7,855 nt of DNA from Nitrosomonas sp. (lineage in GTDB: Bacteria > Pseudomonadota > Gammaproteobacteria > Burkholderiales > Nitrosomonadaceae): assembly GCA_005779435.1 (NCBI GenBank), contig SXJH01000156.1, forward strand, positions 1-7,855, in the 5' to 3' direction. How positions within the stretch are numbered: position 1 is the stretch's first letter; each line of letters opens with the position of its first letter. The notes beneath the pieces are model-generated. The model was not told where the DNA came from. It did no database searches and saw only the letters and a program-made list of their open reading frames with translations. A program made the translations under genes and the position numbers. Below are positions 1-6,049 of the stretch, piece after piece.

Positions 1-1077
1 AACCGTCAGGATGCTGCCGGTTGCGCCGATTGGGTGCCCCAGCGCTACGGCACCGCCGTTCGGATTGGTTTTTGCCGGATCGAATTGCAATGCTTTCGCC
101 ACTGCACAGGCTTGTGCGGCAAATGCCTCGTTGGATTCGATCACGTCGATATCGTCCATTTTAAGATCGGCGCGCCGCAACGCATTTTGCACCGCAGGCA
201 CCGGCCCCATGCCCATCAATCTGGGATCGACACCGGCATGGCCATAAGCAACCAGCCGCGCCATCGGTTGTAAATTGCATTTCCGCGCGGCATCGCTTTC
301 CATCAGCACCAACGCAGCCGCACCGTCGCTGATTGCCGAAGCGTTGCCCGCCGTCACCGTGCCGTCTTGCTGAAAGACCGGACGCAATTTGGTCAACGCT
401 GTTGCACTGGTATCTTGCCGTGGATGCTCGTCGGTATCGACAATGACGGTTTCTTTTCTGCTGCGTATTTCGACCGGTAGAATCTGTGTTTTAAAATAAC
501 CTTGCTGGATCGCGCGCACCGCCCGGCGGTGGCTTTCCACTGCAAACGCATCCTGCTCGTCGCGACCGATTCGATATTTGGTTGCGATATTCTCGGCAGT
601 GACACCCATGTGCATGTGATCGAACGGATCGGTCAGCGCGCCGACCATCATGTCCACCGTGCCGCCGTCATTCATGCGCTGCCCCCAGCGAAGCGCCGGC
701 AACAAATAACCGCTGCGGCTCATCGACTCCGCGCCACCGGCGACGGCGGCATCGGTATCGCCCAGCAAAATGCTTTGGCTCGCGGAAATAATCGCTTGCA
801 AACCGCTGCCGCATAACCGATTTACCGCCAGCGCCGAAGTATGCTGCGGCAATCCGCCCTGGATGCACGCCACGCGCGCCAAATACATATCGCGCGCTTC
901 GCCGTGAATGACACTGCCAAAGACCAAATGCCCGACTGCCTCGGGATCGATTTTTGCGCGCGCTACCGCTTCGCGTACTACGCTGGCGGCCAAATCGGAC
1001 GGGGCGACTTGCTTCAGCGCACCGCCATAATCGCCGATAGCTGTGCGCACGCCGCTTAAGATGACGACTTCTTTCAT
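1..1077 (-). CDS. bktB: BktB-type beta-ketothiolase (acetyl-CoA C-acyltransferase), C-terminus outside the window
   Basis: Cytoplasmic thiolase that condenses two acyl-CoAs (or cleaves 3-ketoacyl-CoA), used in polyhydroxyalkanoate precursor supply or fatty-acid degradation. Seen by translating the minus strand from the ATG at 1077-1075: the N-terminus is MKEVVILSGVRTAIG, the nucleophilic cysteine lies in NRLCGSGLQA (Cys89), NEAFAAQA lies near residue 317, and NGGAVALGHPIGATG carries the catalytic His348. The segments DMMVGALTDPF, HMGVTAENIA and YGHAGVDPRLMGMGPVPA resemble what I remember of Cupriavidus BktB more than PhaA. The 359 codons present fit a family length of about 390, so only the end with the second catalytic Cys (CxG motif) is missing. 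An AGGA ribosome site lies 5 nt before the ATG. The gene is divergent from everything downstream. Thiolase identity is very secure; the BktB subtype and its substrate range are inferred. Confidence 0.93.
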   Translation of the reverse strand, partial: MKEVVILSGVRTAIGDYGGALKQVAPSDLAASVVREAVARAKIDPEAVGHLVFGSVIHGEARDMYLARVACIQGGLPQHTSALAVNRLCGSGLQAIISASQSILLGDTDAAVAGGAESMSRSGYLLPALRWGQRMNDGGTVDMMVGALTDPFDHMHMGVTAENIATKYRIGRDEQDAFAVESHRRAVRAIQQGYFKTQILPVEIRSRKETVIVDTDEHPRQDTSATALTKLRPVFQQDGTVTAGNASAISDGAAALVLMESDAARKCNLQPMARLVAYGHAGVDPRLMGMGPVPAVQNALRRADLKMDDIDVIESNEAFAAQACAVAKALQFDPAKTNPNGGAVALGHPIGATGSILTV

Positions 1078-1136
1078 GTTTTTCCTTTAATTATCGGTAT
1101 CAGGGTGTTTTTAAGCGCGACTTGATCTATGATTTG

Positions 1137-1279
1137 GGAAACGCTGATTTATTGGTTGTACGAGCGAATCACTTCGTTGCGCGGTACTCGCTGCCCCGCC
1201 TATCTTGCCGATATGTCTCGGTTGCTGCACTCCGTGCGCCTCGTGCTTCATTTCGTTCGCCGAATGAATCAGCGTCTCC
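1137..1279 (+). mobile_element. MITE-like element, copy 1 (143 bp)
   Basis: Short non-coding element. Its left end GGAAACGCTGATTTATTGG matches the reverse complement of its right end (GGAGACGCTGATTCATTCG) at 16 of 19 positions, so it has imperfect terminal inverted repeats. It is flanked by a direct 4-bp repeat TTTG (1133-1136 and 1280-1283), consistent with a target-site duplication. About 88-90% identical by hand alignment to the reverse complement of 5114-5254. It has no transposase and no convincing ORF, so it would be mobilised in trans. A 4-bp duplication with GG-starting ends fits IS5-like transposition, which is inference. It lies between the divergent thiolase gene and the FecR-TPR gene. 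Confidence 0.85.
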
Positions 1280-1283
1280 TTTG

Positions 1284-1496
1284 CAATCAGTATAGGAGTT
1301 ACCGCAAATGTGTGGGATTTATCACATACAAGTACGATTTTATCGACTAAATTTAAAATGCCTGAGGCATATCTGGTTGTTATCGGTTGCTTGTCTTCGA
1401 GTCAAGTGCTTGATCTTTTTTGTATTAATGCTCTATGAGCAGTGTATGATCATGGGCAGCAAGCCAAGAAGATCAACTTAGAAATACAGGCTACTT
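1284..1496. other. Intergenic region upstream of the FecR-TPR-barrel gene
   Basis: About 210 bp, AT-rich, without a convincing ORF. It holds a short inverted repeat ATGCC-TGA-GGCAT at 1358-1370 and the candidate promoter annotated separately. A frame open across 1129-1350 starts left of the MITE and reads through it, so I do not treat it as a gene. No tRNA or riboswitch-like structure was recognised. Confidence 0.6.
1420..1450 (+). promoter_or_regulatory. Candidate sigma70-like promoter for the FecR-TPR-barrel gene
   Basis: TATGAT (1445-1450) is a reasonable -10 box, and TTGTAT (1420-1425) is the best -35 nearby. The spacer is 19 bp, longer than the optimal 17, so the promoter would be weak or activator-dependent if real. 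Initiation would fall near 1457, giving a 5' leader of about 40 nt before the GTG start at 1497. The call rests on box matches only. Confidence 0.3.
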
Positions 1497-4400
1497 GTGT
1501 TTAATTTGAATGGCAAATATGTTTTTTTATCAATAGCACTGGTTGCTTTGTTGGCTATGCCGGGAGTGCTGGTAAAAAAATCCTATGCATCGTCAACATG
1601 CAAATTAGAGGTCGCGAGTATTGTGTCTACGCAAGGAATAATCGAATTGCGCCGCGCCAAAGCGGCTATCTGGCAAACGGCGGATGCGGATACGGTCGTT
1701 TGTGCCGGAGACATGGTTCGTGCTCGCTCGCACAGCCGCGCAGCATTAAGATTGCGTAACGATAGCATGTTGCGGCTCGATCAGAAAACCAGCATTGCCT
1801 TTCCCGATATGCCCGAAGAAAAAGGGTCATGGCTCATGGATATGCTCGAAGGCGCGATCCATATCATTACGCGTACTCCCAAGCCTTTTAAAACCAGAAC
1901 GCCGTTTGTTAACGCCAGTGTTGAGGGCACCGAATTTTCGATTGAAGTACAAGCGGACAGTACGGAGGTTGTCGTCTACGAAGGCCGAGTATATGTCGAT
2001 AACGAACTGGGCGGTGTCGCGCTTAACGATCATGAAAGGGCAGTTGCCTACAAAGGTCAGGCGCCACGTAAAGACATTATCATTCGTCCGACCGATGCGG
2101 TGCAATGGGCGCTTTATTATCCTGCAATATCAGATAATTGGGTACAAGAAGGTGCGCAAGAATCGCATGCGTTGATACAGCAGGCCGACTCCCTGCTTAC
2201 CGCAGGACAGGTCGATGAAGCCAAAGCGCTGATAGCGCAAGTGCTGCAACAAAATCCCTACAGCAGCAATGCGCACGCGCTGCTTGCCGTCGTTGCCGTG
2301 GCGCAAAATGAGAAAGACCAAGCGCTTGAGCTGGCAAACCGTGCGGTGATGCAAAACCCCTTTTCCAGTGCTGCTTATCTCGCATTATCGTATGCCCAGC
2401 AAGCGCATTTTGATATTGAAGCCGCGCTCGATAGCGCGCAAAAGGCGGTGACACTGGATGCGCGCCGCGCTTTGGCATGGGCGCGCCTGGCGGAATTGCA
2501 AATGTCGCTGGGCGAATTGGATCGTGCATTGGATGCCGCACGGCATGCGGTCAATTTGACCCCGGGGCTTGCCAGAACGCAAACGATTCTGGGTTTTGCG
2601 CACCTGCTGCAAATGGAATCGCAAACCACAAAAGAAATTTTCCACAGAGCTGTCTCGCTGGATCAAGCCGACCCGATGCCAAGACTCGGTTTAGGCATTG
2701 CACTGATCCGAGAAGGCAATCTCGAAGCAGGTCGTATCGAATTGGAAACCGCTGCCAGCCTTGATCCGGCTAACTCATTGATTCGCAGCTACTTGGGCAA
2801 GGCGTATTTCGAGGAGAAGCGTTATTCGCTATCGGGCGTACAATTCGATCTCGCCAAGGAACGCGATCCGCAAGACCCGACGCCGTGGCTATACGACGCT
2901 ATCCAGAAACAGACGCAGAATAGGCCGATCGAAGCGCTCAGGGATATCCAGAAATCGATTGAGCTGAACAATAATCGCGCGGTTTATCGATCCAAATTTT
3001 TACTGGATCGCGACGAGGCCGCGCGCGGTTCGAGTTTGGCTCGTATCTTCGAGAATCTCGGATTTGAGAGGCGTGCAGTGATGGAAACCGCAAAATCGCT
3101 GAGCTTCGATCCGGCGAGTCACTCCGCGCATCGTTTTTTGTCCGATACCTACGCCAATATCCCGCGCCATGAAGCCGCTCGTGTCAGCGGATTGCTGCAA
3201 GCACAATTGCTGCAACCGATCAATGTCAATCCGGTACAGCCCCATATGGCGGTGGCTGATCTGAATATTATTACGGGGACGATACCGACGGCAGTAGGCT
3301 TTAACGAATTTACGCCACTCATGGAAAGGAACAAATCACAAGTCGTTGCTTCCGGAATTGTTGGCAGTAATCATACGTTGGGGAATGAAATCGTAGCGTC
3401 CAAGTTATATGACAAAGCTTCTATCAGTCTGGGGCAGTTTCATTACGAAACCAATGGATTTCGGCCCAATAACAATCTAAACAGCAATATCTATAATGCA
3501 TTCATGCAGTACAGCGTGACGCCCAAGCTGAACCTGCAGGCAGAGTTGCGTACACGGGATACTTCGCACGGCGACATCGGATTAAATTTCTCGCATTCAG
3601 GGGATCTGGATTATCGTAGAACACTTAAAGAAAATACTGCGAGACTGGGAGCGCGATATTCGATTTCGGTCAATCAGGATCTCTTGTTCTCAGGAAAATA
3701 TATCGACCGGAAAGTTGACATTAAAGGCTTTGACCCAGGTGTATTATCCGGATTCCAATTTGAAACCCAGCATCTATTTCGACAAAAAAACTTCAACTCG
3801 GTTATGGGCGGCGGCACCTATGATTTTGGCGGAATCTATAGTCGCGATAATTATTATATGTATACCAATACACACTTGCCTTGGAATCTAATCGCCACTC
3901 TTGGTTTCAGTTACGATGCCTTTGTGAGTGTGGATAATAAAAATCACGATAAACTCAATCCCAAGTTTGGGTTGCAGTGGGATATTACCGATAATCTTAG
4001 ACTGAGAGCCGCCTGGTTCGAAGCAACAAAAGCACATTTAATCGCGCAACAGTCGCTGGAGCCTGTGCAGGTAGCCGGGTTCAATCAATTCTACGATGAT
4101 CCGAATGCCACTCGATCGCGTCGCATGGGAATCGGTGTCGACTATCGCATTTCAAATCAGCTATACAGTGGTGTTGAAGCGTCCGAGCGCAACTTCAAAA
4201 TACCGTATCGTATTTTTGGTAGTGATTTGGAAAATCTATCCAGCCGTAAGGAACAATCATATCGCGCATACTTGTATTGGATTCCTCATGCTTCATGGGT
4301 GGTCAAAGGAGAGTTTCAATTTGAGCAATACAACCAGGTAGCTGCTCCAATCAGCTCGGATAATCTGCCGCAAAAACTCCAAACTTTAAGCGCGCCTGTC

Positions 4401-4730
4401 AGCATCGAATATTTTCATTCATCCGGTTTATTCTCAAAATTCTCCACCACTTTTGTTAACCAGGATCTGATGCGATTTAATGATCGCATGTCGGAGCAAA
4501 AAAGAAATCCGGAAAGAACGAAGTCAGGAGTTGATTCATTTCTCATAGCTGATTTGATGTTTGGTTACCGCTTTCCAGAACGGAGAGGAATGCTTGGCTT
4601 GGAAGGAAGAAACTTACTCGATGAACATTTTTTTTATCAAAATACCAATTTTTATGCATCTGAACCGACGACGGTTGGTATCTTTGTGCCGGAGCGCATG
4701 TTTTTCCTGAAATTAACCCTTAATTATTGA
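1497..4730 (+). CDS. Exported FecR domain - TPR - outer-membrane beta-barrel protein
   Basis: Large envelope protein of 1077 residues. Residues 1-31 look like a signal peptide (hydrophobic 9-25, possible cleavage after SYA). Residues about 38-168 form a FecR domain: W59, GDMVRARSHSRAALRLRN, then TPFVNASVEGTEFSIEV and VVVYEGRVYVDN. Its only two cysteines, C35 and C69, lie there or just before it and could pair. Residues about 218-575 are roughly nine TPR-like helical pairs with LxxDP-type turns. Residues about 600-1077 are amphipathic strands (LGQFHYETNGF, YRAYLYWIP) ending in GRNLLDEHFFYQ and a terminal LTLNY, typical of outer-membrane barrels and similar to TonB-dependent receptor C-termini. 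No TonB box or plug is visible. The start is GTG with a weak CAGG site 6 nt upstream; TTG at 1506 is an alternative. The TPR region is GC-rich and the barrel AT-rich. Domain layout is well supported; the function (export, scaffold or sensing) is unknown. Confidence 0.9.
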   Translation: MFNLNGKYVFLSIALVALLAMPGVLVKKSYASSTCKLEVASIVSTQGIIELRRAKAAIWQTADADTVVCAGDMVRARSHSRAALRLRNDSMLRLDQKTSIAFPDMPEEKGSWLMDMLEGAIHIITRTPKPFKTRTPFVNASVEGTEFSIEVQADSTEVVVYEGRVYVDNELGGVALNDHERAVAYKGQAPRKDIIIRPTDAVQWALYYPAISDNWVQEGAQESHALIQQADSLLTAGQVDEAKALIAQVLQQNPYSSNAHALLAVVAVAQNEKDQALELANRAVMQNPFSSAAYLALSYAQQAHFDIEAALDSAQKAVTLDARRALAWARLAELQMSLGELDRALDAARHAVNLTPGLARTQTILGFAHLLQMESQTTKEIFHRAVSLDQADPMPRLGLGIALIREGNLEAGRIELETAASLDPANSLIRSYLGKAYFEEKRYSLSGVQFDLAKERDPQDPTPWLYDAIQKQTQNRPIEALRDIQKSIELNNNRAVYRSKFLLDRDEAARGSSLARIFENLGFERRAVMETAKSLSFDPASHSAHRFLSDTYANIPRHEAARVSGLLQAQLLQPINVNPVQPHMAVADLNIITGTIPTAVGFNEFTPLMERNKSQVVASGIVGSNHTLGNEIVASKLYDKASISLGQFHYETNGFRPNNNLNSNIYNAFMQYSVTPKLNLQAELRTRDTSHGDIGLNFSHSGDLDYRRTLKENTARLGARYSISVNQDLLFSGKYIDRKVDIKGFDPGVLSGFQFETQHLFRQKNFNSVMGGGTYDFGGIYSRDNYYMYTNTHLPWNLIATLGFSYDAFVSVDNKNHDKLNPKFGLQWDITDNLRLRAAWFEATKAHLIAQQSLEPVQVAGFNQFYDDPNATRSRRMGIGVDYRISNQLYSGVEASERNFKIPYRIFGSDLENLSSRKEQSYRAYLYWIPHASWVVKGEFQFEQYNQVAAPISSDNLPQKLQTLSAPVSIEYFHSSGLFSKFSTTFVNQDLMRFNDRMSEQKRNPERTKSGVDSFLIADLMFGYRFPERRGMLGLEGRNLLDEHFFYQNTNFYASEPTTVGIFVPERMFFLKLTLNY

Positions 4731-4754
4731 AAGGAGATTACACTGTAACAGTGT
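4731..4754 (+). promoter_or_regulatory. Ribosome-site-like sequence followed by a perfect 15-nt palindrome
   Basis: AAGGAG (4731-4736) directly follows the stop of the barrel gene. ACACTGT-A-ACAGTGT (4740-4754) is a perfect inverted repeat with 7-bp arms around one base. It could be a dimeric-regulator operator or a small RNA hairpin. There is no U-tract after it, so it is not an intrinsic terminator. If it folds, it brings AAGGAG to about 9 nt from the ATG at 4761. The palindrome is observed; any role is inference. Confidence 0.4.
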
Positions 4755-4760
4755 CAGTAA

Positions 4761-4823
4761 ATGAATCAACCGATTAGGTCTTTGCTTAATTTATTTTTAT
4801 TTGATAGAGGAGATGAAAAATGA
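4761..4823 (+). CDS. Possible 20-codon leader ORF coupled to the small downstream gene
   Basis: ATG at 4761 opens 20 codons (begins MNQPIRSLLN, then LFLFDRGDEK) and ends with TGA at 4821-4823. That stop overlaps the ATG of the next gene in an ATGA arrangement (4820-4823), the classic geometry for translational coupling. No ribosome site lies at normal distance from 4761; the nearest, AAGGAG, is 24 nt away unless the intervening palindrome folds. The next gene has its own strong ribosome site, so coupling is not required. This may be a chance ORF in AT-rich sequence. Confidence 0.25.
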   Translation: MNQPIRSLLNLFLFDRGDEK

Positions 4824-5113
4824 CAATTTATGCGTATACCACATACGATGCAACCGTGAATCCAGTGCGATGCTGTGCTCACATTGAAGAATACAATTCC
4901 AGCAATGTTCTCATTAGTCACAATCATGTGTATGCAAATGCCAATACTTATTTTCAATACAATGCGCTATGGTATTACATGTCGTATGATGCGACACAGG
5001 TAGCCAATAAACGTTGTTGCGTATGGACAACTAAGTCCGCCGTCGATCCCAATGGGAATTTGGTCATTGTAAAAGACAAGATTCTTTTCTGTGGGGATAA
5101 AATCGCACTCTAA
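4820..5113 (+). CDS. Unrecognised 97-residue Tyr/Cys-rich protein with an internal duplication
   Basis: I do not recognise this protein. The strong AGAGGAG site (4806-4812), 7 nt before the ATG, and its position on the same strand 89 bp after the barrel gene support real translation. It is rich in Tyr, Asn and Thr, has five cysteines (C18, C19, C66, C67, C91) and no signal peptide or membrane segment. Residues 4-32 and 51-83 look like two diverged copies of one unit: YTTYDATVNPVRCC against YMSYDATQVANKRCC, each followed later by N(V/L)(L/V)I. A small repeated beta-rich domain, for example lectin-like or a secreted substrate, would fit, but that is inference. Base composition is low in GC (19 of 60 at 4921-4980). 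The gene ends exactly where the second MITE begins, its stop lying within the target duplication. Given its place it may act with the FecR-TPR-barrel protein. Confidence 0.75.
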   Translation: MTIYAYTTYDATVNPVRCCAHIEEYNSSNVLISHNHVYANANTYFQYNALWYYMSYDATQVANKRCCVWTTKSAVDPNGNLVIVKDKILFCGDKIAL

Positions 5114-5254
5114 GGAAGCGCTGATTCATTCGGCGAACGAGATGAAGCACGAGGCGCACGGAACGCAGCAACCGAGACCTATCGACACGATAGGCGAGGT
5201 AGCGAGTACCGCGCAACGAAGTGATTCGCTCATACAGCCAATTTCAGTGTTTCC
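5114..5254 (-). mobile_element. MITE-like element, copy 2 (141 bp), inverted relative to copy 1
   Basis: Its ends are GGAAGCGCTGATTCATT and, read on the opposite strand, GGAAACACTGAAATTGG. It is flanked by a perfect 4-bp direct repeat CTAA (5110-5113 and 5255-5258). The reverse complement aligns over its full length with 1137-1279, differing by about 15 substitutions and a 2-nt gap near one end. The centre holds a perfect hairpin CCTATCG-ACA-CGATAGG (5178-5194) that is partly decayed in copy 1. CTAA matches the target preference known for IS5 itself, supporting mobilisation by an IS5-like transposase, though none is present here. It sits between the small Tyr/Cys-rich gene and the metal-efflux operon. 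Confidence 0.88.
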
Positions 5255-5258
5255 CTAA

Positions 5259-5500
5259 CAAGGTTATTGAGAAACATTCTTGTGACAGTCGGTGCGGGGC
5301 AAAGCAATGTGCAGTGAGCCTGTTTTGTTGCCGCAACGACAATGCAAATAGTTTTCAGTAGGTCTTTTTATGGGGGAAATTACCTTTTTCCAAAATCATT
5401 CAATCAGGGAACGCCGATGAGATTCTGTCCAAGATTTTATCATCAAGATTTTTCGATTAACTACTTGTTCACAGTTCGTTAGTATGTATAAAATGGCATC
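5259..5500. other. Intergenic region upstream of the metal-efflux operon
   Basis: About 240 bp with no convincing gene on either strand; the open frame on the opposite strand (5396-5695) lies mostly over the His-rich gene and has no support of its own. It contains only short inverted repeats, such as GTTGC-C-GCAAC inside TTGTTGCCGCAACGACAA near 5320-5337, and the promoter-like boxes annotated separately. No MerR-type operator with a long dyad was recognised. Confidence 0.55.
5465..5492 (+). promoter_or_regulatory. Candidate promoter immediately before the His-rich CzcI-like gene
   Basis: TTGTTC (5465-5470) and TATAAA (5487-5492) are spaced by 16 bp, a plausible sigma70-like pair. Initiation would fall near 5498-5501, at or next to the ATG at 5501, so a transcript from here would be leaderless or nearly so. 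That agrees with the absence of any Shine-Dalgarno sequence before this ATG. An earlier promoter giving a longer leader remains possible. Confidence 0.4.
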
Positions 5501-5872
5501 ATGAAAATATCCTCTTGCAAATGGCTGTTGTTTTTTTTTATGCTGTGGTTCCCGCTGCAAGGAGCAGCCGCCGCCGCTTTGTCCGTTTGTGTACAGGAGA
5601 GTCGCAATCATCATGCCGAGCATGCTTTGCAAACGGATGACGGTCATCATCATGACGATTGTCATAAGCAAACCGCTGACGATCCAAACCGGCATGTGCT
5701 GGCCAGCTTGCCGTGCGATGACAGTTCATGCAATACCTATAGCCATACGCCGATTCTGCTGGAGCGCATGGCAGCAATCGTCATCGGCAATTCTTCCAAG
5801 GTTGTTTCCTATATTCCCGGTTTTGTTTCCTTTGTTCCGGAACAGCCGCAACGCCCGCCTCTAACCGCTTAA
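5501..5872 (+). CDS. His-rich periplasmic metal-binding protein, CzcI-like
   Basis: A 123-residue protein. Residues 1-26 are a signal peptide (MKISSCKWLL, then an aromatic hydrophobic core, cleavage probably within GAAAAA). The mature part holds nine histidines and four cysteines (C30, C54, C72, C77), including HHAEH and DDGHHHDDCH around residues 37-55, a likely metal-binding patch. The tail FVPEQPQRPPL resembles CzcI-type proteins encoded ahead of czcCBA-like efflux genes, which are thought to modulate the metal response. An in-frame TAA at 5489-5491 forces the start to be the ATG at 5501, which has no ribosome site. It is followed by TolC- and CusB-like genes, presumably in one operon. Periplasmic metal binding is well supported; CzcI membership is moderate. 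Confidence 0.8.
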   Translation: MKISSCKWLLFFFMLWFPLQGAAAAALSVCVQESRNHHAEHALQTDDGHHHDDCHKQTADDPNRHVLASLPCDDSSCNTYSHTPILLERMAAIVIGNSSKVVSYIPGFVSFVPEQPQRPPLTA

Positions 5873-5898
5873 TCCAAATTGTTCGCGCGTAAGCGCAA

Positions 5899-5928
5899 GT
5901 AAGGTTTTAGCGCACGCTAAAACCTTAC
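5899..5928 (+). other. Perfect 14-bp hairpin between the CzcI-like and TolC-family genes
   Basis: GTAAGGTTTTAGCG (5899-5912) and its exact reverse complement (5915-5928) are separated by two bases. No T-run follows, so it is not a standard intrinsic terminator. It may be an mRNA processing or stability element that sets different expression for the genes on either side. Confidence 0.6.
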
Positions 5929-5935
5929 GCAATAA

Positions 5936-5963
5936 GCTGCCGGTGGTTTTTTGCCACGGCGGC
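5936..5963 (+). other. Second hairpin with a T-rich loop, upstream of the TolC-family gene
   Basis: GCTGCCGGTGG (5936-5946) pairs with CCACGGCGGC (5954-5963), with one bulged G and one wobble pair, leaving a loop of TTTTTTG. The T-run lies in the loop and not after the stem, so it is not an ordinary terminator in either direction. It directly follows the first hairpin and precedes the leader ORF, suggesting a structured 5' region for the channel gene. Confidence 0.45.
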
Positions 5964-5989
5964 ATCGTTGATTATGGTTTGGAGGCATT

Positions 5990-6049
5990 ATGTTGTCTTT
6001 AATATTCATTGTTCAAATCCAATCGGGCTTGACGAGGTGGTTCCGATGA
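5990..6049 (+). CDS. Possible 19-codon hydrophobic leader peptide coupled to the TolC-family gene
   Basis: ATG at 5990 follows GGAGG (5981-5985), a strong but closely spaced ribosome site (4 nt). The 19 codons encode MLSLIFIVQI followed by QSGLTRWFR, and the TGA at 6047-6049 overlaps the ATG of the TolC-family gene as ATGA. Translation of this leader could therefore hand ribosomes to the channel gene. It has no metal-binding residues. It may be a true upstream ORF or a chance one; the ribosome site and overlap together favour translation. Confidence 0.4.
   Translation: MLSLIFIVQIQSGLTRWFR

Noticed and set aside
1..1077. Several plus-strand ORFs over the thiolase gene
   Set aside because: They are antisense to a thiolase frame with intact catalytic motifs and lack any recognisable domain.
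1129..1350. A 73-codon plus-strand ORF
   Set aside because: It starts left of the MITE and reads through it, has no ribosome site and resembles nothing known; the frame is created by the insertion.
1497..4730. Ordinary TonB-dependent siderophore receptor
   Set aside because: The C-terminal barrel resembles one, but no TonB box or plug domain is visible, and the N-terminal half is FecR plus TPR.
1133..5258. The two MITE copies and the genes between them as a composite transposon
   Set aside because: The outermost flanks are TTTG on the left and CTAA on the right. They differ, while each copy has its own matched duplication, so the copies inserted separately.
5899..5928. Intrinsic terminator after the CzcI-like gene
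   Set aside because: The stem is strong, but no T-run follows it on the plus strand and the stem is not GC-rich at its base.
5968..6045. N-terminal extension of the TolC-family protein from ATG 5968
   Set aside because: It would place 26 polar residues ahead of a clear signal peptide and begins inside the hairpin spacer without a ribosome site; ATG 6046 has GAGG at proper distance.
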